Assembly: GCA_963707135.1 (NCBI GenBank)
Contig: CAVPOY010000029.1
Span: forward strand, 1-64,000
Length of the DNA stretch: 64,000 nt
Direction of reading: 5' to 3'
Origin: JBGSTR01 sp963707135
GTDB taxonomy: Bacteria > Pseudomonadota > Gammaproteobacteria > Chromatiales > Chromatiaceae
The notes beneath the pieces were generated by a model. That model was not told the DNA's origin, did no database searches, and saw nothing but the letters and a program-made list of their open reading frames with translations. The translations under genes were made by a program, and so were the position numbers. Positions 38,196-46,634 of this stretch are shown piece after piece (position 1 is the first letter of the stretch; each line of letters begins with the position of its first letter).

Positions 38196-39980
38196 ATGTG
38201 CGGAATCTGCGGTGAATTGCGGTTCGACGGGGAACCGGCCGACCTCGACGCCATCCAGCGGATGATGGCGGCGCTCATCCGACGCGGGCCCGATCACGGC
38301 GGAAGCTACAGCGACGGTCCGCTGGGGTTTGGTCACCGCCGTCTCTCGATCATCGACCTGTCGGTGCGCTCCAATCAGCCGATGGTCGATGCCGAGCTGG
38401 GTCTCGCGCTGGTCTTCAACGGCACCATCTACAACTACCGCGGGCTGCGGAAAGAGCTCGTCGGGCGGGGCTACCGCTTTTTCTCCGAAGGCGACAGCGA
38501 GGTGATCCTGAAGGCCTGGCACGCGTGGGGCAGCGAGTGCGTCGAGCGCCTGCATGGCATGTTCGCCTTTGCGCTCTGGGACTCGAACCGACGGGTTCTG
38601 TTCCTTGCCCGGGACCGCTTCGGGATCAAACCCCTGTACTGGTCCGAGCAGCGGGGCGTGCTGCGTTTCGCGTCCAGCACCCAGGCCCTGCTCGCGGCAG
38701 GGGGCGTCGACACCGGGATCGACCCGGTCGCGCTCCATCATCTGTTCACGCTGCACGCGGTGGTGCCGGCGCCGCGGACCGTGCTCAAGGGGGTCCGAAA
38801 GCTGGCCCCGGCCCATTGGATGCGCGTCGATTCGGACGGCAGCCGGATCGAGCGCCCCTACTGGCGGCTCTCGGCCACGCGCCCCGAACCGGCGCCGAGC
38901 GAGCGGGAATGGCTGGAGGCGATCCACGAGCGTCTGCGCCAGGCGGTGAAGAAGCGCAGCGAGGTCGCCGATGTGCCGGTCGGCGTGCTGCTGTCCGGCG
39001 GGCTGGACTCCAGTCTGCTGGTCGCGCTGCTGGCGGAGGCGGGTGTCGCCGACCTGCGCACCTTCTCGGTCGGATTCGAGGACACGCCCGAGGAGGCCGG
39101 CAGCGAGTTCGAATACTCGGATCTGGTCGTCGAGCGCTACGCAACCCGCCACCGCCGGTTCCGGGTGCCGAACGCCGAGGTGCTTCGGCGGCTGCCCGAG
39201 GCCGTCGATGCGATGGCCGAGCCGATGTTCGGGCAGGACGCGGTGGCCTTCTACCTGCTCGCCGAACAGGTGTCGCGCGAGATCAAGGTGGTACAGTCCG
39301 GCCAGGGCGCCGATGAGGTCTTCGGCGGCTATTTCTGGTACCCCAAGATCCAGGCCGAGACCGAGGGCTCGTGGCTCGACCGATTCCGTAAACACTACTT
39401 CGACCGGGACCACGACGAGTACCTGCGTCTGGTCACCGATGCCTACGCCGGCTCGGACTACACCGCGGCGCTGATCGCCGACGGGTTAGACGAGCCGGAT
39501 GCCGACGAGTTTATGGACGCGGTGCTCCGGCTGGATGTGACCACGCTGATCGTCGACGATCCGGTCAAGCGCGTCGACAACATGACCATGGCCTGGGGCC
39601 TGGAGGCGCGGGTTCCGTTCCTGGACCACGAGCTGGTGGAGCTGGCCGCCCGCTGCCCGCCTGAGCTCAAGCTCCGCGACGGCGGAAAGTACCCGCTTAA
39701 GGCGCTCGCCCGCGGCCTGCTGCCCCCCGCGGTCATCGACCGTCCCAAGGGCTACTTCCCGATGCCGGCGCTTAAGTATGTTCGAGGCCCGTTCCTGGAT
39801 CTGATGCGTGACCTGCTGACCTCCCGCGCCAGCCGCGAGCGCGGCATCTACCGCGGGGCGTATCTCGACATGCTGCTGGACGCGCCCGACATGCACCACA
39901 CCCGCATCATGGGAAACAAGCTCTGGCATCTGGCACTGCTGGAACTCTGGCTGCAGCGGAACCTGGACGCGGCGGCCTAG
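38196..39980 (+). CDS. asnO: Glutamine-dependent amidotransferase of the asparagine synthase family, N-acetylglutaminylglutamine amidotransferase-like
   Basis: A 594-residue class II glutamine amidotransferase. It has the catalytic Cys2 in MCGICGELRFDG, FNGTIYNYRGLRKEL, and the ATP-pyrophosphatase loop LLSGGLDSSLLVALL, plus SGQGADEVFGGYFWYP and ARVPFLDHELVELAA. The opening GELRFDGEPADLDAIQR and DLSVRSNQPMVDAELGLAL resemble the TIGR03104 amidotransferase that makes the osmolyte N-acetylglutaminylglutamine amide; the symbol follows that reading. The ngg acetyltransferase/synthetase partner normally next to it is not in this window, so general asparagine synthase (asnB) is the alternative. Intact. 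Confidence 0.78.
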   Translation: MCGICGELRFDGEPADLDAIQRMMAALIRRGPDHGGSYSDGPLGFGHRRLSIIDLSVRSNQPMVDAELGLALVFNGTIYNYRGLRKELVGRGYRFFSEGDSEVILKAWHAWGSECVERLHGMFAFALWDSNRRVLFLARDRFGIKPLYWSEQRGVLRFASSTQALLAAGGVDTGIDPVALHHLFTLHAVVPAPRTVLKGVRKLAPAHWMRVDSDGSRIERPYWRLSATRPEPAPSEREWLEAIHERLRQAVKKRSEVADVPVGVLLSGGLDSSLLVALLAEAGVADLRTFSVGFEDTPEEAGSEFEYSDLVVERYATRHRRFRVPNAEVLRRLPEAVDAMAEPMFGQDAVAFYLLAEQVSREIKVVQSGQGADEVFGGYFWYPKIQAETEGSWLDRFRKHYFDRDHDEYLRLVTDAYAGSDYTAALIADGLDEPDADEFMDAVLRLDVTTLIVDDPVKRVDNMTMAWGLEARVPFLDHELVELAARCPPELKLRDGGKYPLKALARGLLPPAVIDRPKGYFPMPALKYVRGPFLDLMRDLLTSRASRERGIYRGAYLDMLLDAPDMHHTRIMGNKLWHLALLELWLQRNLDAAA

Positions 39981-40056
39981 GCAAAGAGACGTGCCGCCAT
40001 TTTCGGTCATCGAAGCGACTGAAGATGGAGCGGCCCGGAAACCGCGCTCTTGAGTG

Positions 40057-40102
40057 GCGAGCCGATCAACGCCAGGACGGCATTCGATCAGCGTCTCCCT
40101 GG
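40057..40102 (+). repeat. Dispersed palindromic element, copy A
   Basis: Begins GCGAGCCGATCAACG and ends GATCAGCGTCTCCCTGG. It aligns with copies at 57247 and 60161 (shared GCGAGC-Y-GAT, then GG and GATCRG-N-RTCTCCYT). It lies 77 bases 3' of the amidotransferase gene. Confidence 0.55.
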
Positions 40103-40176
40103 CAGAGGCGCTTGAAATGCCCGGGTGAATCCCGACCTTCCCTCGGCTAGAACGCCATTGTAAACGAGGTGAAGAG

Positions 40177-40521
40177 ATGGATGTATTGGAGCGAATCGAC
40201 GGCCAGGTCAAGGGCAACCCGGTCGTGATCTACATGAAGGGGACGCCCCAGTTTCCGCAGTGCGGATTCTCGATGAGGGCCGCCGCGGCCCTGCGGGAGT
40301 GCGGGGTGCCGTTCGCCTACGTGAACGTGCTGCAGGATCCGGAGATCTTCGAGAACCTGCCGCGCTACGCCGACTGGCCGACCTTCCCGCAGATCTATGT
40401 CGACGGCGAGCTGGTGGGCGGTTGCGACATCACGCTGGAGCTGCACGCCAGTGGCGAGCTCAAGGCCATGATGGAGCAGGCCGCCGCGAAAGCCGACGCC
40501 GAGCCGGGCGGGCAGGGCTGA
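40177..40521 (+). CDS. grxD: Monothiol glutaredoxin Grx4
   Basis: A 114-residue CGFS-type glutaredoxin (VIYMKGTPQFPQCGFSMRAA, TFPQIYVDGELVGGCDITLE), which binds a [2Fe-2S] cluster with glutathione and helps Fe-S trafficking. Its active site has the single Cys of monothiol enzymes. Start ATG 40177 with GGTGAAGAG upstream. It is followed by rnt on the other strand with a 13-base gap between the stops. Its neighbourhood with sodB and rnt recalls E. coli. Confidence 0.93.
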   Translation: MDVLERIDGQVKGNPVVIYMKGTPQFPQCGFSMRAAAALRECGVPFAYVNVLQDPEIFENLPRYADWPTFPQIYVDGELVGGCDITLELHASGELKAMMEQAAAKADAEPGGQG

Positions 40522-40534
40522 CGGGCAGCGACCG

Positions 40535-41195
40535 TCAGGCGCCAGGGTCTGGAGCTTCCTCCCACCAGCGGACCGGGTCCAGCTCGCGCCAACGATTGAC
40601 GATGCTGCAGAACAGGCGCGCGGTCTGCTCGGCGTCGTAGACGGCCGAATGGGCCTCGCTGTTCTGCCAGCCGAGGCCGGCGGCCTGCGCGGCGCGCGCG
40701 AGCACCGTCTGGCCATAAGCGAGTCCGCCGAGCGTGACCGTGTCGAAGACGCTGAAGGCGTGAAACGGGTTGCGCTTGAAGCCGGTTCGCTCAACCGCGG
40801 CCTTGATAAACCCCAGGTCGAAGTGTGCGTTGTGCCCGACCAGGATGGCGCGGTTGCAGCCCGTGGCATGGACGGCCTTGCGGATCGGAGTGAGGACTCG
40901 CGAGAGGGCCTCTCGTTCCGGGACCGCGTCGCGGAACGGGTGATCCGGGTCGATTCCGTTGAAGGCCAGGGCGCGGGGGTCTATCTCGGCGCCCACGAAG
41001 GGGAGCACGTGGCAGGAAAGCGCGGCCGAGGGTTCCAGTCGGCCGTCCGGGCGCATCCGGATGATGATCGCCGAGATCTCCAGCAGGGCGTGACGCTGGG
41101 CGTCGAAGCCCGCGGTCTCGACATCCACCGCCACCGGCAGAAAGCCGCGAAAGCGCCGGGCGATGCTGGTACTGGATCGGTTCCTCTTCGTTCAT
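40535..41195 (-). CDS. rnt: Ribonuclease T, with one frame change near its start
   Basis: DEDDh 3'-5' exoribonuclease that trims tRNA and other 3' ends. Motifs: VDVETAGFDAQRHALLE (D-x-E), GHNAHFDLGFIKAAVER, and the late HSAVYDAEQTARLF. The C-terminus is RWRELDPVRWW-rich. An ATG at 41195 opens MNEEEPIQYQ. The frame must shift near 41165 to give the usual RRFRGFLPVAVDVETAG (661 bases, 1 mod 3). As read, the open frame can begin only at GTG about 41134. A housekeeping RNase is unlikely to be broken, so an extra base is probably an error. Confidence 0.88.
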
Positions 41196-41336
41196 CCGAA
41201 CAGCATAAGTGGCGAACAGGTCCGATGCCAAACGCGGGTGGAGCCGGTTCGCCGGGTAGGTCGCGGTTTGAACGTGCGCGCCCCGTCGCTGCTATAGTCG
41301 TGCCCCGGTGCGGCGGGTGAGAGCGGCGTTTACTTG

Positions 41337-42237
41337 ATGGACAGTTTCGACCGGAGGATCGGCCGCTGGGCCAGTGGGTTCGGCTGTGTGCTTTGTTTTC
41401 TGCTCGCCGCTGCCTGCGGAGCGGACTCGACCGTTGACGGTCGCGGCGTCCTCTACGAGGTTCGCTCGCCCGGTGGGGCGGAACCAAACTATTTGCTGGG
41501 GACCATTCACAGCGAGGACGAACGCGTCGTCGATCTCCCGGCGACCGTCCGCGAGGCCTTCGAGGCCAGCCCTGCGCTTCGCCCTCGAGGTCGTCCCGGA
41601 CGCGGCGGCGATCATCAAGTCCATGGTGACCATGACCTACACCGATGGCCGCTCGTTGCGCGACGTCCTGCCGGAGGACCTGTATCGGGAGACCTCGGCG
41701 GCGCTAGGCGAGCTCGGCATGTCCGAGGAGGCGTTCAAGGACTTCAAGCCCTGGGCCGTGGTGACCCTGCTCAGCGTCCCGGCGTCCGAAACCGGGGAGT
41801 TCATGGACATGGCGCTCTACCGTTCGGCCGTCGCGAAGCACAAGCGCATCGAGGGGCTGGAGACCATCGAGGAGCAGCTGGCCGTCTTCGATGACATGGA
41901 CGAGTCCGATCAGGTGGGACTCCTGCGCGAGACGCTGATCTCCCGCGACCAGCTGCCGGTGATGTTCGAGGAGCTCGTCGGTGCCTACCTGTCGCGCGAC
42001 CTCGACGCGTTGCTGCGGCTGAGCGAGCGCTATCTGCAGGACGGAGACCCGAGGCTCGCGGCCCTGTTCCGCGAGGCGGCCATCGACTCGCGCAATCGGC
42101 GAATGGCGGAGCGTATGGTTCCGCTGTTGGATCAGGGCGGCTGGTTCATCGCCATCGGGGCGTTGCATCTGCCGGCCGAAGGCGGCGTGCTGGCGCGGCT
42201 CAGGCAGCGGGGCTATACGGTGTCTGCGGTCTATTGA
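41337..42237 (+). CDS. TraB/GumN family exported protein, with one frame change
   Basis: About 300 residues (901 bases, 1 mod 3). ATG 41337 starts a signal-type N-terminus (GFGCVLCFLLAAACGADS, perhaps a lipoprotein Cys). The family signature YLLGTIHSEDERVVDLP follows. The frame changes near 41575 and continues FALEVVPDAAAIIKSMV, MALYRSAVAKHKRIEGLET, RNRRMAERMVPLL and WFIAIGALHLPAEGGVL, the GxxHL core of TraB/GumN (PrgY-like) proteins. These are thought to be periplasmic or membrane metalloprotease-like proteins; the substrate is unknown. Adjacent mlaA starts about 95 bases later on the same strand. Confidence 0.78.
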
Positions 42238-42331
42238 TGCGCTCGGCCGCGTTTCGGGGTTCCGGCGCGGGACTGTTGAGCCCGCTGTGATAGCATCAGC
42301 AGCGGTTAGCAATTCGGGAGACGGGCAGCCA

Positions 42332-43129
42332 ATGCGGGGCGTCAGGACAGTGTTTGGTTGGCGCGGTTGGGGCGGGTTGCTGGTCGCGGCCGCCGTCCTG
42401 ACCGGCTGTGCCTCCGACCCGAACCGGGTGGCCGATCCGCGCGACCCGTTGGAGCTCTACAACCGGGCGATGAATCGGTTCAACACCGATTTCGACAACG
42501 CCTTCATGAAGCCCGTCGCCAAGGCCTACAAGGCGGTCACGCCGGAGGTCGTCGATCGGGGCGTGACGAATTTCTTCAATAACATCGCCGACGTTACCTC
42601 GCTGGCGAACAATATCCTGCAGTTCAAGATGTCGCGAGCCGGCAGTGACCTCGGTCGGCTGTTCATCAACACGACCGTCGGCGTTCTGGGCGTCGTCGAC
42701 GTGGCCACCAACGTGGGCTTGCCGAGCTACAAGGAGGACTTCGGACAGACCCTCGGCTACTGGGGCCTCGAACAGGGCGCCTACCTCGTGCTCCCGATAC
42801 TCGGTCCGAGCACGATCCGCGACACCCTCGGGTTTGCGGGCGACATCGTGACCGACCCCTTCTTCAGCGTGGAGAAGGACAAGGTCTACTGGGGCTTCGT
42901 GGGTCTGCGCATCATCGACCGGCGCGCCGATCTGCTGGCGGCCGGGGAAATCCTGGACGACGCGGCGGTCGATCCATACAGTTTCGTACGTGACGCCTAC
43001 CTGCAACGGCGCCGCAACCTAGTCTATGACGGTAATCCACCGCCCGACGAGGGGCAGGACGATTTCTGGGACGAAGTGGATTTCGGCGCCGGTGCCGCGA
43101 AGCCGGCGCCCGGCGCAGGCGCCGATTAG
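42332..43129 (+). CDS. mlaA: MlaA (VacJ) outer-membrane lipoprotein
   Basis: A 265-residue MlaA, the outer-membrane part of the Mla pathway that removes mislocalised phospholipids. ATG 42332 gives a signal peptide with lipobox LTGC (Cys at residue ~25). Family motifs: DPLELYNRAMNRFNTDFDNAF, VDRGVTNFFNNIADVTSLAN, LGRLFINTTVGVLGVVDVA, and DFGQTLGYWGLEQGAYLVLP. The tail QRRRNLVYDG and an Ala/Pro-rich C-terminus end it. ORF could extend to 42287 but no lipobox-compatible start is there. The other mla genes are not in the window. Confidence 0.92.
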   Translation: MRGVRTVFGWRGWGGLLVAAAVLTGCASDPNRVADPRDPLELYNRAMNRFNTDFDNAFMKPVAKAYKAVTPEVVDRGVTNFFNNIADVTSLANNILQFKMSRAGSDLGRLFINTTVGVLGVVDVATNVGLPSYKEDFGQTLGYWGLEQGAYLVLPILGPSTIRDTLGFAGDIVTDPFFSVEKDKVYWGFVGLRIIDRRADLLAAGEILDDAAVDPYSFVRDAYLQRRRNLVYDGNPPPDEGQDDFWDEVDFGAGAAKPAPGAGAD

Positions 43130-43136
43130 CGTACGC

Positions 43137-44180
43137 TTAGCCGATCAACCGCCAGGCCACAGTGTCTCCGGCGCGCAGCGGGACCACTCGCTTCGCGCCG
43201 AACTCATAGCTCTCGGGCACCCGCCAGGGCTCGCGGCGCAGCCGTACTCGCGTCTGGTTGCGTGGCAGACCGTAGAAGTCGGGTCCGTGATGGCTCGCAA
43301 ACCCCTCGAGTCGGTCGAGTGCGCCGGCGTTCTCGAAGACCTCGGCGTAGAGTTCCACCGCGGCATGGGCGCTGTACGCGCCGGCGCAACCGCAGGCGCT
43401 CTCCTTGTCACCCATCGAGTGGGGCGCGCTGTCGGTGCCGAGGAAGAACCGCGGGTGTCCGCTGGTGGCCGCCTCGACCAAGGCCTGTCGATGGCGCTCG
43501 CGCTTGAGCACCGGCAGACAGTACAGGTGCGGTCGGATGCCCCCAGCCAGCATTGCGTTGCGGTTGTAGAGCAAGTGGTGCGGTGTGATGGTCGCCGCCA
43601 GGGTGTCCGGTCCATGACGCACGAACTCCACCGCCTCGGCCGTGGTCACGTGCTCAAAAACGACCTTGAGACCGGGAAACCCGGAGACGATGGGCATCAG
43701 GCGTTCATTGATGAAGCGCTGTTCCCGATCGAAGATATCGACGTCGCCGTCCGTGACTTCCCCGTGCACCAGAAGCGGCAGCCCCTCTTGCCGCATCGCC
43801 TCCAGGACCGGACCCAGGCGCTCGGGATCGGTTACGCCGCTCTCTGAATTGGTCGTTGCCCCCGCTGGATAGAGTTTGCACCCGAACACGGCCCCGCACT
43901 CCCGTGCCGCCCGGATCGCCTCGGGCCGGGTATGGTCCGTCAGGTAGAGCGTCATCAACGGGTCGAATCCGCTGTCTGGCGGCACAGCGGCCAGAATGCG
44001 CTCGCGATAGGCCAGCGCCAGGTCGGCGCTTACAATCGGCGGCTTGAGATTCGGCATGATGATCGCCCGCGCGAAGCATCGGGCCGTATGGCCGACGACC
44101 GACGCCATCTCGGCGCCGTCGCGCAGGTGCAGGTGCCAGTCGTCCGGTCGGGTCAGGCTCAGCTCGAGTGCTTCGGGCAT
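43137..44180 (-). CDS. pyrC: Dihydroorotase (class II)
   Basis: A 347-residue zinc enzyme of pyrimidine synthesis (carbamoyl aspartate to dihydroorotate). The HxH metal pair is DDWHLHLRDG, the carbamylated Lys lies in VFGCKLYPAGATTNSESG, and further ligands are in LLVHGEVT, VVFEHVTTAEAVEF and GTDSAPHS. Length and motifs match E. coli PyrC (348 residues). Gene is convergent with mlaA, 7 bases apart. Intact. Confidence 0.95.
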   Translation of the reverse strand: MPEALELSLTRPDDWHLHLRDGAEMASVVGHTARCFARAIIMPNLKPPIVSADLALAYRERILAAVPPDSGFDPLMTLYLTDHTRPEAIRAARECGAVFGCKLYPAGATTNSESGVTDPERLGPVLEAMRQEGLPLLVHGEVTDGDVDIFDREQRFINERLMPIVSGFPGLKVVFEHVTTAEAVEFVRHGPDTLAATITPHHLLYNRNAMLAGGIRPHLYCLPVLKRERHRQALVEAATSGHPRFFLGTDSAPHSMGDKESACGCAGAYSAHAAVELYAEVFENAGALDRLEGFASHHGPDFYGLPRNQTRVRLRREPWRVPESYEFGAKRVVPLRAGDTVAWRLIG

Positions 44181-44588
44181 GTCGTGGCGGCTCGCGCGGG
44201 GTTAGCGGGTAACGGCGTGCATCAACCAGCCCCAATCGCGCCCCGCCCGGGGGCTGCATTGGCTCGATTGATCGGTTATGGTGCGACCGATGCGGGCCTG
44301 CAGTCGTCTCAAGCGGTAATTGCCGCAATCATGTCGTGCAGGCGCTTGGCCAGGACCTTGCGTGTCCGTGGTGGGCTCGGCGTATTGCGCACCACCTTGG
44401 GGGAGACGCCCGACGGCGGCCGGAAGGGCGTCTGGCTTTCCGGCGCGGCGACCCAAGATCCAGTTTCCCGCATTATGGCGCGTTTTCGGAGTGAGGAATA
44501 CGAGGAGCACAACGGGCGCCCCCCATGCCCGATCATAGAACGTAAGTCTTTGAGCAAATCTGTTTGCCTGTCTGAGGAAAACCCCACC
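44181..44588. other. Divergent promoter region of pyrC and pckG
   Basis: About 410 bases between divergently transcribed pyrC and pckG. Open frames here are read-through extensions of pckG or antisense frames without motifs. It presumably contains both promoters, but no clear -35/-10 elements were identified. The pckG ribosome binding site (GAGGAAAA) lies just before ATG 44589. Confidence 0.4.
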
Positions 44589-46451
44589 ATGACCAAAACG
44601 CACGATGGTGCCACGCGCACGAGCCATCGAGGACTGCTTGCCTGGGTCGACGAGATGGCCCAGCTCTGCAACCCTGAACGCATCTATTGGTGCGACGGGT
44701 CGCAGCACGAATACGACCGACTCTGCGAGGAGATGGTCGAGAGCGGGACCTTCGTCCGTCTGAACCCCGAGAAACGCCCAAACAGCTACCTGGCGCGCTC
44801 GCACCCTAGCGACGTGGCCCGGGTCGAGGAGCGCACCTTCATCTGCTCGCGGCGCGCGGAAGAGGCGGGCCCGACGAACAATTGGAAGGACCCGCGCGAG
44901 ATGAAGGCCACCCTGAAGGGGTTATTCAAGGGCTGCATGCGCGGCCGGACCATGTACGTCATCCCGTTCAGCATGGGACCGATCGGCTCGCCGATCGCCC
45001 ATATCGGGGTTGAGATCACCGATTCGGCCTACGTGGTCGTCAATCAGCGGATCATGACCCGCATGGGACAGGCGGTGCTGGATGCCCTTGGGGAGGACGG
45101 CGAGTTCGTGCCCTGCATGCACTCGGTCGGTGCGCCACTGCAGCCTGGCGAGGCCGACGTGCCCTGGCCCTGTGCGGCGAGCATCGAAGAAAAGTACATC
45201 GTCCACTTTCCCGAGACTCGCGAGATCTGGTCCTACGGGAGCGGGTACGGCGGCAATGCGCTGCTTGGCAAGAAGTGTCTCGCGCTGCGCATTGCCTCCG
45301 TCATGGCGCGTGACGAGGGCTGGCTCGCCGAGCACATGCTGATCATGGGCGTCGAGCCCCCCGAGGGCGGCAAGATCTACGTCGCCGCCGCCTTCCCGAG
45401 CGCCTGCGGCAAGACCAACTTCGCGATGCTGATCCCGCCGAAGGGGTTCGAGGGGTGGAAGGTCACGACCATCGGCGACGACATCGCCTGGATCAAGCCC
45501 AGCCCGAAGGACGGCCGCTTTTACGCCATCAATCCCGAGGCCGGCTTCTTCGGCGTCGCGCCCGGAACCAATGAGGGGTCCAATCCCAATGCGCTGGCCA
45601 CGCTGAACGCGAACTGCATCTTCACCAATTGCGCCCTGACCGACGATGGGGATGTGTGGTGGGAGGGACTGACCGACGAGCCTCCCGAGCACATGATCGA
45701 CTGGAAGGGCAGCGACTGGACACCCGGCGAGGGCACCCCGGCGGCCCACCCGAACGCCCGTTTCACGGCCCCGGCCTCACAGTGCCCGTCGATCGACCCG
45801 GAGTGGGAAAATCCTGCCGGCGTTCCGATCAGCGCGTTTCTCTTCGGCGGGCGGGTCAGCAAGAACTTCCCGCTCGCATTCCAGAGCTACAACTGGGAGC
45901 ACGGGGTCTACATGGCGGCAACCATGGGCTCCGAGGCGACCGCGGCCGCCATCGGCCAGGCGGCGATGCGGCGCGACCCAATGGCCATGTTGCCGTTCTG
46001 CGGCTACAACATGGCGGACTACTGGCGGCACTGGCTGCGCATAGGCCGCCAGAATGTCGCGACCCCGCCGCGCATCTTCCGGGTCAACTGGTTCCGCAAG
46101 GACGAGCACGGCCGGTTCGTCTGGCCGGGCTTCCGCGAGAACATGCGGGTGCTCAAATGGGTTGTGGAGCGCTGCAAGAGCACCGGCTCGGCCATCGAGA
46201 GCCCGCTCGGGTGGGTACCCGGCTACTCGGCCATCGACTGGGAGGGCCTGGCGTTTCCGAAGGAGCAGTTCTTCTCGATCATGAACATCGACACCGAGGT
46301 CGCCCGGCACGAGACCAACGACCAGGAGGAGTTGTTCACCCGCTTCGGTGATCATCTTCCGCGGGAGATGGAGATCGAGCGCGAGCTTCAGTTGGCCCGT
46401 CTCTATCATTCCCCCAGGGTCTGGGACCTTTCCGCGGCGACTGATCCCTGA
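44589..46451 (+). CDS. pckG: Phosphoenolpyruvate carboxykinase (GTP)
   Basis: A 620-residue GTP-type PEPCK converting oxaloacetate plus GTP to PEP, CO2 and GDP (gluconeogenesis/anaplerosis). Motifs: RGRTMYVIPFSMGPIGSPIA, the P-loop AAFPSACGKTNFAMLIPP, metal site TIGDDIAWIKPSPKDGRFY and INPEAGFFGVAPGTNEGSNP. C-terminal RVNWFRKDEHGRFVWPGFREN follows. Start ATG 44589 (MTKTHDGATRTSHRG) has a strong GAGGAAAA site; the open frame extends far upstream but without homology. Together with acs/actP nearby it suits growth on acetate or C4 acids. Confidence 0.95.
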   Translation: MTKTHDGATRTSHRGLLAWVDEMAQLCNPERIYWCDGSQHEYDRLCEEMVESGTFVRLNPEKRPNSYLARSHPSDVARVEERTFICSRRAEEAGPTNNWKDPREMKATLKGLFKGCMRGRTMYVIPFSMGPIGSPIAHIGVEITDSAYVVVNQRIMTRMGQAVLDALGEDGEFVPCMHSVGAPLQPGEADVPWPCAASIEEKYIVHFPETREIWSYGSGYGGNALLGKKCLALRIASVMARDEGWLAEHMLIMGVEPPEGGKIYVAAAFPSACGKTNFAMLIPPKGFEGWKVTTIGDDIAWIKPSPKDGRFYAINPEAGFFGVAPGTNEGSNPNALATLNANCIFTNCALTDDGDVWWEGLTDEPPEHMIDWKGSDWTPGEGTPAAHPNARFTAPASQCPSIDPEWENPAGVPISAFLFGGRVSKNFPLAFQSYNWEHGVYMAATMGSEATAAAIGQAAMRRDPMAMLPFCGYNMADYWRHWLRIGRQNVATPPRIFRVNWFRKDEHGRFVWPGFRENMRVLKWVVERCKSTGSAIESPLGWVPGYSAIDWEGLAFPKEQFFSIMNIDTEVARHETNDQEELFTRFGDHLPREMEIERELQLARLYHSPRVWDLSAATDP

Positions 46452-46597
46452 TTAGGGAAAGGCGCGGCAATTCAGCGCCTGCAGTGTCTCCTTAGGTGCC
46501 CGGCGAGAGATCGCTCGCCGGCTCCGCTGCCCTGCCCTCCGGCGGCCCGAATCCCCGGGCCGCCGCGGCTGCCTCCTGATACCCTGAAACGAGTTAT

Positions 46598-46617
46598 ACT
46601 GTTTTTATAGACAGTCG
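46598..46617. promoter_or_regulatory. LexA (SOS) box upstream of dnaE2
   Basis: TACTGT-N8-ACAGTC, i.e. CTG-N10-CAG, very close to the gammaproteobacterial LexA consensus. It lies 18 bases before the GTG start of dnaE2, and a TATACT -10-like hexamer overlaps its left edge, so LexA binding would block transcription. Confidence 0.8.
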
Positions 46618-46634
46618 TCTCTTCGGGTGTCAAG

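Noticed and set aside
37812..39413. A 533-codon minus-strand open frame
   Set aside because: Antisense to the hydantoinase and amidotransferase genes; no motif support.
43932..44588. N-terminal extension of pckG (open frame from 43932)
   Set aside because: Overlaps pyrC antisense and lacks homology; ATG 44589 has the strong ribosome binding site and the family N-terminus.
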